Shown: positions 1 to 9,167, counted from the first letter of the stretch. The stretch: 64,000 nucleotides of DNA from Bradyrhizobium sp. CCGB01 (GCF_024199795.1 NZ_JANADK010000001.1:1178001-1242000); one strand, 5' to 3'. Program-made: numbers and translations. Notes: generated by a model from the sequence alone, not told the origin.

Positions 1-1269
1 CTCGCGACAGGTCCGGATTTCGTCGAGCCGGCGCGCGCCGCGTCAGCCAGGGATTGCGCGGTCGAGAAGATGATCTGGCTGCCGGGCGAGGACCCCGCCA
101 CGGCGCCCGCGGGCCTCACCACCTTCGACGATCTGCTTGATGCCGACAGCTCGTTCCTGGAGGCATCGGTCGATAGCCGCGATCTCGCGCAGATCGTCTA
201 CACCAGCGGCACGGAGTCCCTGCCCAAGGGCGCGATGCTGACCCATGAAGCCGTGATGTGGCAGTATGTCAGCTGCATCATCGACGGCAGCATGAGCGTG
301 GAGGACAAATTCCTGCACGCGCTGCCGCTCTATCATTGCGCCCAGCTCGACGTCTTCCTGGGGCCGCAAGTGTATCTCGGCGCTTCCGGCGTGATCACGG
401 GCAAGCCGACCGCCGACAACATTCTGGCGCTGATCCAGGCGCACAAGATCACCTCGTTCTTTGCGCCGCCGACGATCTGGATCGCGATGCTGCGCTCGCC
501 GAATTTCGACAAGACCGACCTGTCGACGCTTCAGAAGGGCTACTACGGCGCCTCCATCATGCCGGTTGAGGTGCTTCTCGAATTGCAGCGTCGCCTGCCC
601 AACGTAAAATTCTGGAATTTCTACGGCCAGACCGAGATCGCACCGCTCGCGACCGTGCTGCGGCCCGAAGACCAGCTGCGCAAGGCCGGCTCGGCCGGCA
701 AGCCCGTGCTCAATGTCGAGACCCGCGTGGTCAACAATTCGATGGAGGATGTGAAAGTCGGTGAGGTCGGCGAGATCGTGCACCGCTCGCCGCATCTGCT
801 CTCCGGCTATTACAACGATCCCGTGAAGACGGCGGCGGCATTCGCCGGCGGCTGGTTTCACTCGGGCGATCTCGCCACCGTCGACGAAGAGGGCCACATC
901 ACCGTGGTCGACCGCGTCAAGGACATGATCAAGACCGGCGGCGAGAATGTCGCGAGCCGCGAGGTCGAGGAGATGGTCTACCGCATCCCCGAGGTCTCCG
1001 AGGTCGCCGTCGTCGGCCTGCCCGATCCGCGCTGGATCGAGGCGGTCACCGCGATCGTCGTGGTCAAGGCCGGGGAGAAGCTGGACGAGGATGCCGTCAT
1101 CAAGCACTGCGCCGGCCAGATGGCGCATTTCAAGGTGCCCAAGCGCGTGATCTTCGTCGATGCGCTGCCGAAAAACCCGAGCGGCAAGCTGCTCAAGCGC
1201 GAGCTGCGCCAGCGCTTCGTCGGCGGCGAGACGCTCGACAAGGCGGTCCAGAAGAGCTTTGGCACCTGA
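1..1269 (+). CDS. Acyl-CoA synthetase (AMP-forming), 5' end outside the window
   Basis: Activates a carboxylic acid, probably a fatty acid, to its CoA thioester through an acyl-adenylate. The frame is open from base 1, so the N-terminus is missing and 422 residues are visible. The P-loop-like AMP-binding motif (YTSGTESLPKGAM) lies near 200-240, the FYGQTE motif near 620, and the GDLATVDEEGHITVVDRVKDMIKTGG hinge region near 865-940 is recognisable. The C-terminal catalytic lysine is in PKNPSGK, which also fits the PX4GK lysine-acetylation signature. A 15-base gap separates it from the following oxidoreductase, suggesting cotranscription. The substrate cannot be read from the sequence. Confidence 0.93.
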   Translation, partial: LATGPDFVEPARAASARDCAVEKMIWLPGEDPATAPAGLTTFDDLLDADSSFLEASVDSRDLAQIVYTSGTESLPKGAMLTHEAVMWQYVSCIIDGSMSVEDKFLHALPLYHCAQLDVFLGPQVYLGASGVITGKPTADNILALIQAHKITSFFAPPTIWIAMLRSPNFDKTDLSTLQKGYYGASIMPVEVLLELQRRLPNVKFWNFYGQTEIAPLATVLRPEDQLRKAGSAGKPVLNVETRVVNNSMEDVKVGEVGEIVHRSPHLLSGYYNDPVKTAAAFAGGWFHSGDLATVDEEGHITVVDRVKDMIKTGGENVASREVEEMVYRIPEVSEVAVVGLPDPRWIEAVTAIVVVKAGEKLDEDAVIKHCAGQMAHFKVPKRVIFVDALPKNPSGKLLKRELRQRFVGGETLDKAVQKSFGT

Positions 1270-1284
1270 GGCGGAGCATTCGCC

Positions 1285-2292
1285 ATGAAAGCCTGGCAGG
1301 TTGCGCGCGACTGGTCGATCGAGGGAATGGAGCTGGCCGATCTGCCCGAGCCCGCGCCTGGCCCGGGCCAGGTCGCGGTGCGGATTCGGGCGGCATCCCT
1401 GAACTACCGCGATCTGCTCACGGTGCAGGGTAGGGGCGGCGTTACCAGATTGCCGCTGATCCCGTTCTCGGACGGCGCGGGTGAGGTGATCGCCGTCGGC
1501 GAGGGCGTTAGCCGCGCTGCGGTCGGAGACCGTGTCTGTCCGATGTTCTTCCAGTCCTGGATCGACGGGAAGGTCTCGGCGACCAGCCGCCGCTACGCGC
1601 TCGGCGGCACGCGTCCGGGTGTGTTGCAGGAGGTCATGCTGCTCGACGCCGAGGGCGTCAGTCGCATCCCGTCGCACCTGTCTTTCCTGGAGGCGGCGAC
1701 GTTGCCTTGCGCAGGCCTTACCGCCTGGCGCGCGCTGTTCGAGGAGGCAAAAGTGCAGCCCGGCGACACCGTGCTGGTGCAGGGCACCGGCGGCGTGTCG
1801 ATCTTCGCTCTGCAATTCGCAAAGCTCGCAGGCGCAAGCGTAATCGTGACGTCGTCGAGCGACGAAAAGCTCGCGCGCGCCAAGGCGCTCGGCGCCGACC
1901 ACACCATCAACTATCGTTCGGTGCCGGAATGGGGCAAGGCCGCATCGGAGTTGACCGGCGGCGGTGTCGATCACGTCGTCGAGGTCGGTGGCAAGGACAC
2001 CTTTGCGCAATCGCTCGAAGCGGCGCGGGTCGGCGGCAACATTCTGGTGATCGGCGTGCTCACGGGCTTCTCGCAGCAGATCGCGATCCCGAGCCTGTTC
2101 TCCAAGAATTTGCACGTAATCGGCCTGTCCGTCGGCAGCCGTCGCATGTTCGAGGGAATGACGGCCGCGATCGGGCGAAACGGCATGAAGCCGGTCATCG
2201 ACCGTGTATTCGATTTCGACGCCGTGCCAGATGCGCTGCGGCTGATGCAGCAGGGCGGCCATTTCGGCAAGATCGTGGTCGAATTCGCCTAA
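1285..2292 (+). CDS. MDR-family NAD(P)H:quinone oxidoreductase / alcohol dehydrogenase-like protein
   Basis: A 335-residue medium-chain dehydrogenase/reductase. It has the GroES-like N-terminal domain (AASLNYRDLLTVQGRG, residues about 37-52) and a Rossmann domain with GTGGVSIFALQFAKLAGA near 170. I see no clear set of catalytic zinc ligands, so a zinc-independent quinone-oxidoreductase-like reduction is more likely than alcohol oxidation. It lies 15 bases behind the acyl-CoA synthetase and probably shares its transcript. Its stop codon overlaps the stop of the convergent AraC gene by four bases. Confidence 0.88.
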   Translation: MKAWQVARDWSIEGMELADLPEPAPGPGQVAVRIRAASLNYRDLLTVQGRGGVTRLPLIPFSDGAGEVIAVGEGVSRAAVGDRVCPMFFQSWIDGKVSATSRRYALGGTRPGVLQEVMLLDAEGVSRIPSHLSFLEAATLPCAGLTAWRALFEEAKVQPGDTVLVQGTGGVSIFALQFAKLAGASVIVTSSSDEKLARAKALGADHTINYRSVPEWGKAASELTGGGVDHVVEVGGKDTFAQSLEAARVGGNILVIGVLTGFSQQIAIPSLFSKNLHVIGLSVGSRRMFEGMTAAIGRNGMKPVIDRVFDFDAVPDALRLMQQGGHFGKIVVEFA

Positions 2293-3239
2293 TTCGCCTC
2301 GCCGGCCAGCTTCCTGACGTCGTCGGGCGTCCGTCCGAAGCGGCGGCGGAATGCGCGATGGAAGTAGGAGACGTCGTGAAATCCGGCGAGCTGCGCGATC
2401 TCGATGATCTTGCGCGTGCGCAGGTTCGGGTTTCGAAGCAGCCGTTCGGCGCGCAGCAGCCGCTGTTCCAGCACGAATCCGCTATAGGTGATGCCGGCCT
2501 GCTCGAACAGCAGCTGGATGGTGCGCGGGCTGACCCTATGCGCGGCCGAAAGGACGGTGAGCGACAGCGCGGGGCTGTCCAGCTGTGCGAGGATGTCGGA
2601 TTTGAGCGTTTCGAGGCGCGCTGCCGCAAGCCCGCGCATGCGAGCTTCCTCGGCGACATCGCCGCGCGCTCCGATCATCAGCACGGCGAGGTCGAACAAA
2701 TGCTGTGAGACGGCATCGAGCTCCGCGGGTGCGAGCTTGTCGGCATAGGTATGCGCAAGGTCGTAATACCGCAAATACATCGACGTGATCGGATTGGCGC
2801 CGGAGATCGACCGCGCGATCAAATCCTCGGCATTCGGGCACGCCCGCAGCAGCGCCTTGCGCGGCAGCAGCGCGGTCTGGAAATTGCCGTGCGCCGTCTG
2901 GGTGATGTAGGCGCCCCTGATCGAGGGGTCGCCGATCGTGACGTCGCCGGCGGCAATCTCCAGCGGGCGCTTCCCCATTGTGCCGCTCAAGGCCGAATTG
3001 GGCGACGTCGTAATCACCAGTTCATCGTTCGTCCCGAGCGAGACGAAAGATATCGGCGTGCCGAACGAGGCCGAGAGTCGGAGACGTGGAAGAATCGCCG
3101 GCGAAATGGTCCGGTGAACGCGTCCTTCCCCGATCGGAACGAAATCGACGTCCGCGACCTGGCGGCAAAACTGCTCGCGCCATCTTTCGTAGGCCGGGCC
3201 ATTGGGGTCGCCGTCGAATGAGAGTTGAGGCTGGATCAT
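2289..3239 (-). CDS. AraC family transcriptional regulator
   Basis: A 316-residue DNA-binding regulator. The C-terminal AraC double helix-turn-helix covers roughly residues 210-312 (VSPRTIQLLFEQAG, then KIIEIAQLAGFHDVSYFHRAFRRRFGRTP). The N-terminal half resembles the AraC-binding-like domain of regulators that sense small organic molecules. I chose the ATG at 3239 because the 52 codons upstream are rich in Arg, Ser and Gln and look non-coding. A start at 3395 is also open. The gene is convergent with the oxidoreductase, with a four-base stop overlap. The target is unknown. Confidence 0.88.
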   Translation of the reverse strand: MIQPQLSFDGDPNGPAYERWREQFCRQVADVDFVPIGEGRVHRTISPAILPRLRLSASFGTPISFVSLGTNDELVITTSPNSALSGTMGKRPLEIAAGDVTIGDPSIRGAYITQTAHGNFQTALLPRKALLRACPNAEDLIARSISGANPITSMYLRYYDLAHTYADKLAPAELDAVSQHLFDLAVLMIGARGDVAEEARMRGLAAARLETLKSDILAQLDSPALSLTVLSAAHRVSPRTIQLLFEQAGITYSGFVLEQRLLRAERLLRNPNLRTRKIIEIAQLAGFHDVSYFHRAFRRRFGRTPDDVRKLAGEAN

Positions 3240-3520
3240 CGATCGGGAAGCAGGCGTTTGTTGGCGATTTGCTGCAGGTTGTATCGTCAGGCTGGTGCGC
3301 TGCAACGACAAAAGCGCGGGATTGCGTGATAAGCCACTCGCGATGACGTGCTGAGACCGCGACCAGGTGCCGCAGCCGGTGTGCCCGGATCGCAACAGGC
3401 ACCGCCATTGTCGTTGCCTTTCATTTCAGTCCATGCGCCCGTTCGTCCCTCTCCACGAACCAGGATCGCATCCCGCCTATCGTCGCCAGCAATGGTGGAC
3501 GATTGGAAGGGAATGATTCG

Positions 3521-4369
3521 ATGACCCGTCATGCGAGCGGTCTCCTGCCGGCTCTTCTGGCGCTTGGCCTTGGTGCGTTTTGCGCCACTGACGCAACCGC
3601 CGCCGACATGGCGCTGAAAGCGCCGCCTGCACCGCTGCCGGTGTTCAGCTGGACAGGCTTCTATGCCGGCGTCCATGCCGGTTACGGCACCGGCGACGGC
3701 AACTCGGCGAGTGTCGATCCCAGTGCGCTGCTGGCGCTGTTTCCCGGCGTGAACAATCTGACCTCGACCGCGTCGGCGCCGTTCACGCTCGGCGTCGGCC
3801 AGTCCGGCTGGCTGGGTGGATTGCAGGCAGGCTACAACTGGCAGACCGGCCACGTCGTCGCCGGTGTCGAAGCCGACGTGAGCGTCGCCGGGATTGGCGG
3901 GCGGGCGTCAGGTTCTTATGCGTTCCGCCCCGTTTTTCTGATCGGCGATTTCGACAATTACACCGGCACTGTGACCGTGACCCAGGACATCGATTATCTC
4001 GGCACGCTGCGCGGCCGCCTGGGCTACGCCAGCAATAACTGGCTGCTCTATGCGACCGGCGGTCTCGCCTGGGCACATGTCAAGGCAAGCCTCGACAGTG
4101 CTCATATCCGATTGACCAACAACTTCCCGATCCCCGGGCTTCCGGCGGCGTTGGATGGACATGCGAGTGCGAGCGGCTTCAATGTCGGCTATGCGGTCGG
4201 CGGCGGCGGAGAATGGTCGTTCGCGCCGCGCTGGTCGCTAAAGGCGGAATATCTGTATCTCAACCTTGGCCGCCAGCTTTCTTTGTCGATTCCCGCGACC
4301 AGCATGCCGGCCAGCGACATCGAGCTTCACACCTTCAGGGTCGGTCTGAACCGGCAATTCGCGCCGTGA
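3521..4369 (+). CDS. Outer-membrane beta-barrel protein (Omp25/RopB-like porin family)
   Basis: A 282-residue secreted protein. The signal peptide spans about residues 1-28 (LLPALLALGLGAFCATDATAA), followed by the typical rhizobial opening FSWTGFYAGVHAGYGTG. The rest shows alternating Gly/aromatic beta strands and a final strand ending LNRQFAP, as in eight-stranded OmpA/Omp25-type barrels. The start is fixed by GGAAGGGA at 3505-3512, eight bases before the ATG at 3521. An ATG at 3503 has no such site. The likely role is structural or as a small pore in the outer membrane. Confidence 0.9.
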   Translation: MTRHASGLLPALLALGLGAFCATDATAADMALKAPPAPLPVFSWTGFYAGVHAGYGTGDGNSASVDPSALLALFPGVNNLTSTASAPFTLGVGQSGWLGGLQAGYNWQTGHVVAGVEADVSVAGIGGRASGSYAFRPVFLIGDFDNYTGTVTVTQDIDYLGTLRGRLGYASNNWLLYATGGLAWAHVKASLDSAHIRLTNNFPIPGLPAALDGHASASGFNVGYAVGGGGEWSFAPRWSLKAEYLYLNLGRQLSLSIPATSMPASDIELHTFRVGLNRQFAP

Positions 4370-4387
4370 GATCGGCGCCGGTGGAGC

Positions 4388-5587
4388 TCAATACTTCCTC
4401 ACCGCCGCGCCGAACGCCATCCACAGCGCCATCGAGGCGAGTCCGAAGCCGCCGAGCAGCAGGAAGGTCGGGCCGTAGCCGATCCATTGTGCGATCCAGC
4501 CGCCGAGCGCGGGGCTCAGGCTCGCGCCGACGCCTTGCACGGTGATGACGGCCCCCTGGCCGAGATTGATGCGGCCGGTGCCGTCGAGCGAGCGCGCGAC
4601 CATGCCTGGAACGGCGACGGTCTGAAGCCCCGTGCCGATGCCGTCGAGCACCTGCATCGGCACGACGCCCCACCATCCCGTGACGAAGAAGGCGAGCACG
4701 CCGCGGATGGGCAGGAACATGAAGGAGACCAGGATCACCGGCCAGTAGTTACGTTTGCTCGCCGCCTTCATCGCGATCAGCGACGTCACGATCATCACGC
4801 CCTGCGCGATCACGACGGTGGTCGCGACGAAGGTCGGGCCGTTGGCCTGGCCTTCGGCCACCGCTGCAAGTCCGTAGAGCGGCACGATCGCGGCGTTGCC
4901 GAGATGAAACAGCGCGAGCGCCAGCGCCAGCACGAGCAGCGCCCGGTGCCTGATCAATATGGTGAACGCGTCCGGCGCGCTGTCGGGATCATCCTCCTTG
5001 CAGCCGCGCGAGGCGCGATCGTCGATCGCCTTTGCGGGAATCATCAGCACGCAGGCGATCGCGATGGCGCCGAACACGGCCGCCAACACGAACACGGACA
5101 CATAGCCGAACCTGTAGCCGAGATAGCCCGACAGCGCGGCGCCGACCATGTTGCCGGCGTGGTTGAAGGCCTGGTTGCGGCCGTTCAGCGCATTGAAACC
5201 CTTCTGCCTCGCGATGCCGAGGGTGATGCCCGTGACCGCCGGCACGATCGCGGCGCTCGCCAGCGATTGGGCGACCTGGGAGAACGTCACGGCCCAGAAA
5301 TTCTGCGAGATGAGGATGATTGCGGACGCAAGCACCACGCAGATGCCGGGAATGACCACCCACAGCCGCTTGTTGCGGCTGGAATCGATGAAGCCGCCGA
5401 TCGGCGTCGTGACCAGCATGCCCGCGACATTGCCGATTGTCATGGCGGTGCCGATCAATCCGCTCGCCCAACCGCGATCCTGGAGGAACACGCCGACGAA
5501 CGGGCCGATGCCCGACTGCATGTCGGCCATGAAGAAGTTGACTGCGTAGAGGGGCCAGAGGCGGGGCGAGGAGGGGCGCGATGTCAT
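4388..5587 (-). CDS. MFS transporter
   Basis: A 399-residue major facilitator superfamily permease with about 12 hydrophobic segments in the inner membrane. The first is LWPLYAVNFFMADMQSGIGPFVGVFL. The motif-A region after TM2 reads GGFIDSSRNKRLW, a loop with the usual Gly/Asp/Arg pattern. The substrate is not recognisable. Family members of this kind often export drugs or metabolites. The start at 5587 is uncertain because no strong ribosome-binding site is visible. ATGs at 5644 and 5731 are in frame, but the added residues look non-transmembrane. It is divergent from the metallo-hydrolase at 5765. Confidence 0.88.
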   Translation of the reverse strand: MTSRPSSPRLWPLYAVNFFMADMQSGIGPFVGVFLQDRGWASGLIGTAMTIGNVAGMLVTTPIGGFIDSSRNKRLWVVIPGICVVLASAIILISQNFWAVTFSQVAQSLASAAIVPAVTGITLGIARQKGFNALNGRNQAFNHAGNMVGAALSGYLGYRFGYVSVFVLAAVFGAIAIACVLMIPAKAIDDRASRGCKEDDPDSAPDAFTILIRHRALLVLALALALFHLGNAAIVPLYGLAAVAEGQANGPTFVATTVVIAQGVMIVTSLIAMKAASKRNYWPVILVSFMFLPIRGVLAFFVTGWWGVVPMQVLDGIGTGLQTVAVPGMVARSLDGTGRINLGQGAVITVQGVGASLSPALGGWIAQWIGYGPTFLLLGGFGLASMALWMAFGAAVRKY

Positions 5588-5764
5588 CGAGACGCGTAAG
5601 ACTGCCGATCGAAAGTGGTCTCCGAGCGGAGATGGCCGGCTCATTGTGCCGGGGCGGACCAGAAAGTAACCTGCGCTAACCTCCTTGGTTCCGACCGTGG
5701 TTGCAGTCGCAGGAGCGCGATGCCATTTCATGCCTGCGACAGTCTCATTTCTGGATCATGACTC

Positions 5765-6568
5765 ATGCCCCTCTGGACCTGCGAAACCTGCGGCGCCCAA
5801 TTCCCGGACAGTGGAAATCCGCCGGCGTCGTGTCCGATCTGTGAGGACGAACGGCAGTTCGTGAACTGGAAGGGCCAGACTTTCCTCACGCGGGATGCGC
5901 TCGCGGAAGGTCACCGCGTTGCCTGGCGCGATGATCTCGGCCTGACAGGCATGGCGCTCGAGCCGAGCTTTGCCATCGGCCAGCGCGCGCTGCTGGTGCC
6001 GCTGGGTGGCGGCTGCGCGATGTGGGACTGCGTGCCGCTGGCGACGCCGGAGGCGATCGCGCATGTGCGCTCGCTCGGCGGGCTGAAAGCCATCGCGATC
6101 TCGCATCCGCATTACTATGGCGCGCTCGCCGACTGGAGCGACGCGTTCGGCGGCATTCCGGTCTATCTGCACGCGGATGATCGGCAATGGGTGACGCGTC
6201 CGCATCCGTCAATCGTGCACTGGAGCGGCGATCATCATCGCATTTCCGATGATTTGCTGCTGCTCCGCACCGGCGGCCATTTCGCGGGTGCCACCATGCT
6301 GCACCATGCGCGCGGTGCGGATGGCAAGGGCGCGCTGCTCACCGGCGATATCGCGCAGGTGACCATGGACCGCCGCTTCGTCAGCTTCATGTACTCCTAT
6401 CCGAACTACACACCGCTCAACGCTTCCGCCGTCCGGCGGATCGCGGCTGCGGTCGCGCCGCTCGCCTTTGACCGCATCTACGGCGCGTGGTGGGGACGCA
6501 ACATCGCCGCGGGCGCCAAGACCGCGTTCGCGGCTTCGGTGGAGCGATACATCGCGGCCATCGCCTGA
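5765..6568 (+). CDS. Zinc-ribbon plus metallo-beta-lactamase-fold hydrolase-like protein
   Basis: A 267-residue protein. Residues 1-30 form a small metal-binding knuckle with C6-x2-C9 and C23-x2-C26, resembling rubredoxin or a zinc ribbon. The remainder matches the metallo-beta-lactamase fold: H114-P-H116 followed by Y-Y-G, H172 in GGHFAGA, and D195 in LLTGDIAQV. The usual HxHxDH motif is degenerate because its Asp-His pair is replaced by Tyr-Gly, so the second metal site is probably altered. The reaction is unknown. The operator-like palindrome at 6606 separates it from the next gene. Confidence 0.85.
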   Translation: MPLWTCETCGAQFPDSGNPPASCPICEDERQFVNWKGQTFLTRDALAEGHRVAWRDDLGLTGMALEPSFAIGQRALLVPLGGGCAMWDCVPLATPEAIAHVRSLGGLKAIAISHPHYYGALADWSDAFGGIPVYLHADDRQWVTRPHPSIVHWSGDHHRISDDLLLLRTGGHFAGATMLHHARGADGKGALLTGDIAQVTMDRRFVSFMYSYPNYTPLNASAVRRIAAAVAPLAFDRIYGAWWGRNIAAGAKTAFAASVERYIAAIA

Positions 6569-6605
6569 GCCGCCGCGCCGGCCGGAATCCGTGTTGCCGT
6601 GACCA

Positions 6606-6632
6606 AATAACTGTACTATAGGTACAGTTATT
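6606..6632. promoter_or_regulatory. Perfect 27-bp inverted repeat, candidate operator
   Basis: Two perfect 11-base arms (AATAACTGTAC and GTACAGTTATT) flank a five-base TATAG centre. It lies about 95 bases upstream of the alpha/beta-hydrolase start and overlaps a plausible -10-like TACTAT. It is AT-rich in a GC-rich setting, as expected for a TetR- or GntR-type repressor site. The regulator is not encoded next door. Confidence 0.6.
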
Positions 6633-6727
6633 GAGCGCGGCGCAACGATGCGTTTGCCGGTTCGGCACGAACGATGCATCGTCGTTTCAGCGGCGCTTTT
6701 GCGGCCGCGTGAGCGGGAGTTGGATGC

Positions 6728-7747
6728 ATGACGACACAGCGCGACTACGAGATCTTTGAGGCCGGTGACGTCACGCTTCAGTCCGGCGCCGTCTTCCCCG
6801 CGATGAAGCTCGCCTACAAGACCTACGGCACGCTGAGCGCGACGAAGGACAACGTCATCCTCTACCCGACCTCGTTCAGCGCGCAGCATTTCGACACCGA
6901 ATGGCTGATCGGCCCAGATGGCGTGCTCGATCCCACGCGCTATTTCATCATCATCCCGAACCTGTTCGGCAATGGCCTGTCGTCCTCGCCCTCAAACTCC
7001 GGCGACGCGCCATTTCCGCAGCTCAGCTATCACGATGCCATCGCGGTCCAGCACAGGCTGCTCACCGAGCGCTTCGGCGTGACCAAGCTCGCGCTGGTTT
7101 ATGGCTGGTCGATGGGCGGCATGCAGACCTATCACTGGGCGGCGCTGCATCCCGATATGGTCGCGCGCGCAGCCATCGTCTGCGGCAGCGCACGCTGCTC
7201 GCCCTATAATTACGTCTTCCTGGAAAGCGTGAAGGCCGCGCTATCGGGCGATCCCGCCTTCCGCGACGGCCGCTTCGTCGAGAAGCCTGTCGCGGGCTAT
7301 CGTGCCATGGGGCGTGTCTATGCCGGTTGGGCGATGTCGCATGGCTTCTATCGCGACGAGCTCTGGCGCGAGGCGGGTTTTACCTCGCTCGAGGATTATC
7401 TCGTCCGCACCTGGGACACGACCTTCGCCAGGCGCGACGCCAACGATCTGCTGGCGCAGGCCGGCATCTGGCAGCGCGGCGACATCAGCGCTTGCGCGGC
7501 CTTCGGCGGTGATCTCGATCGCGCACTCGCCGCGATCAAGGCGCATATGCTGCTGATGCCGGGCGCGACCGACCGCTATTTCGACGTCCGCGACAACGAG
7601 GACGAGCTCGGCAAGCTGGTCAATGCAAAGTCGGCCGTGCTGCATCCGATCCCCTCGCTGCACGGCCATCGCGCCGGCAATCCCGTCAGCAATCCGCCCG
7701 ACCAGGCCTTCCTCAAGGCCGAGATCGCCGCGCTTCTCAGCAAGTAA
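6728..7747 (+). CDS. Alpha/beta hydrolase of the homoserine O-acetyltransferase (MetX)-like family
   Basis: A 339-residue alpha/beta-fold enzyme. The nucleophile elbow is GWSMGG with Ser128. The acid is probably Asp282 (GATDRYF) and the base a His near 312-314 (LHGHRAG), giving the MetX-type triad. The opening YEIFEAGDVTLQSGAVFPAMKLAYKTYG is typical of this family, which includes true acyltransferases and poorly characterised hydrolases. No methionine gene is adjacent, so I do not call it metX. It is followed after 13 bases by a fatty acid desaturase gene and is probably cotranscribed with it. Confidence 0.85.
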   Translation: MTTQRDYEIFEAGDVTLQSGAVFPAMKLAYKTYGTLSATKDNVILYPTSFSAQHFDTEWLIGPDGVLDPTRYFIIIPNLFGNGLSSSPSNSGDAPFPQLSYHDAIAVQHRLLTERFGVTKLALVYGWSMGGMQTYHWAALHPDMVARAAIVCGSARCSPYNYVFLESVKAALSGDPAFRDGRFVEKPVAGYRAMGRVYAGWAMSHGFYRDELWREAGFTSLEDYLVRTWDTTFARRDANDLLAQAGIWQRGDISACAAFGGDLDRALAAIKAHMLLMPGATDRYFDVRDNEDELGKLVNAKSAVLHPIPSLHGHRAGNPVSNPPDQAFLKAEIAALLSK

Positions 7748-7760
7748 TACAGGCCCGATC

Positions 7761-8708
7761 ATGACTGACGCGACCGCTCCAGAGCCCGGCCATCGCCTGA
7801 AGCCGTTGACACCGGCCATGCTGCGCGAATTGTCGGTGCGCTCGAACCTCCGGGGCGCCGTGCAGAGTTTTGGCCATTACGGGATGATCGTATTGGTCGG
7901 CGCGCTGATCTGGACGGTCACGTCACGCTATGGCGTGCTCTGGGCGCTGCCGCTGATGGCGGCGCAAGGCTATCTCGTCGCCTTCCTGTTCATGGCGGTG
8001 CACGAGACCGCGCACAAGACGGCCTTCAAGAGCCGTGGCCTCAACCTCGCGGTCGGCTATCTCTCGGCCTTCATCATCGGATTGCCCTACGAATATTACT
8101 GCCTGTTCCACTGGGATCATCATCGCTACACCCAGGATCCCGACAAGGATCCGGAGCTGATCGTCGGCGTGAAGCCGGCCTCCGACACGCAGCTTGCGAT
8201 CGCCTATAGCGGCCTGCTTCAGGTCGCCGGCCGTCTCCGGCTGATGCTCGGCCATGCCGTCACCGGCAAGGTCGTCGTGCCCTGGATCCCCGAAAACAGG
8301 CGCGCCACCATCGTGACCGAGGCGCGCGCCTATGTCGCGCTCTATGTGCTGCTGCTCGCGCCCTCGCTGGGGTTCGCCTCGGCGCTGCTGCTCTGGGTGT
8401 GGATCGTCCCGCTCGTGATCGGGCAGTTCTTCCTGCGGCCCTATCTCTATGCCGAGCACACCGGCTGCGACCGCACCCGCAGCGCTTTCGAGAACACCCG
8501 CACCACCTATACCGGCGCGGTCGTCAAATGGTTCGCGTGGAACATGCCCTACCATGTCGAGCACCACGCCTATCCCTCGATTCCCTTTCACGCGCTGCCG
8601 AGGCTGAACGGGATCGTCGACGGCGAGATCGTCCATCGCGGCCGCGGCTACGTCAGGACGACGCGCGAGACCTGGGCCTGGTTTCGCCGGAATCGGCAAG
8701 CCGGCTAG
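7761..8708 (+). CDS. Membrane fatty acid desaturase
   Basis: A 315-residue integral membrane di-iron desaturase or hydroxylase. All three histidine boxes are present: H81-ETA-H85, H117-WD-HH121 and H-VE-HH near 265-269. Hydrophobic segments flank them (for example GMIVLVGALIWTV and LYVLLLAPSLGFASALLLWVWIV). It presumably introduces a double bond or hydroxyl group into a lipid acyl chain at the inner membrane. The ATG at 7761 is 13 bases after the previous stop. In-frame codons upstream overlap the hydrolase gene and are not used. Confidence 0.9.
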   Translation: MTDATAPEPGHRLKPLTPAMLRELSVRSNLRGAVQSFGHYGMIVLVGALIWTVTSRYGVLWALPLMAAQGYLVAFLFMAVHETAHKTAFKSRGLNLAVGYLSAFIIGLPYEYYCLFHWDHHRYTQDPDKDPELIVGVKPASDTQLAIAYSGLLQVAGRLRLMLGHAVTGKVVVPWIPENRRATIVTEARAYVALYVLLLAPSLGFASALLLWVWIVPLVIGQFFLRPYLYAEHTGCDRTRSAFENTRTTYTGAVVKWFAWNMPYHVEHHAYPSIPFHALPRLNGIVDGEIVHRGRGYVRTTRETWAWFRRNRQAG

Positions 8709-8733
8709 CTCAAGGATTGCTTAACCAAATACA

Positions 8734-8762
8734 AAGCCCCGGCCGCAGCGCGACCGGGGCTT
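8734..8762. terminator. Bidirectional rho-independent terminator
   Basis: A nine-base perfect stem (AAGCCCCGG paired with CCGGGGCTT) with a GC-rich loop. TTCGTTTT follows on the plus strand and TTTGTATTTGG on the minus strand. It sits between the convergent desaturase and His-rich peptide genes and can serve both. Confidence 0.8.
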
Positions 8763-8780
8763 CGTTTTGAAGGCGAGCGA

Positions 8781-9029
8781 TCAGTAGATCCCGTAGGCGC
8801 AGACATTCACGACGCGGACGCGCATGCCGTGACGAGTGCGAACGAGGCGCTCCTGGTAGCAGTTGCTGACGCCGGTGTTGACATAGATGCCGCCGTAGCC
8901 CCAGCCCGGGCCCCAGCCATGACCCCAGTGGTGATGATGGAAGCCGCCGGCCGACGCCGCGGTGGGCGCGAGAGCGGCAGCGCCGAGCGAACCGGCGGCG
9001 ATCAGACCAAGAGCAAGCTTACGAAACAT
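8781..9029 (-). CDS. Small secreted His/Gly-rich protein
   Basis: An 82-residue exported protein. The signal peptide (MFRKLALGLIAAGSLGAAALA, then ASA) is followed by a His/Trp/Gly-rich stretch (HHHHWGHGWGPGWGYGG) and a C-terminal part with two cysteines (NCYQERL, VNVCAYG). I prefer the ATG at 9029 because GGAGA lies six bases upstream of it but directly abuts the ATG at 9035. The histidine cluster could bind metal, which is inference. I recognise the style from other Bradyrhizobium small proteins but know no function. Confidence 0.75.
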   Translation of the reverse strand: MFRKLALGLIAAGSLGAAALAPTAASAGGFHHHHWGHGWGPGWGYGGIYVNTGVSNCYQERLVRTRHGMRVRVVNVCAYGIY

Positions 9030-9167
9030 TTTCATTCTCCAGTGTGGCGCTAGGGCCGTTGTTGTGTCCCTGCTTCTCGGTCGGGCCGAGATGCGATCGC
9101 GTTCACATGGTGCGAGGAGAATCGTGTTTCAGGATTGTTTCGTGGCCCGCGGCGAGATGCGCCGCCG

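Noticed and set aside
43..2262. A 739-codon open frame on the minus strand opposite the acyl-CoA synthetase and MDR genes.
   Set aside because: It is rich in His, Arg, Asp and Leu with no recognisable domain, and it mirrors two well-recognised genes. High GC content creates such antisense frames.
6728..7747. Calling the MetX-like gene metX.
   Set aside because: The family includes many non-MetX hydrolases, and neither metW nor other methionine genes adjoin it.
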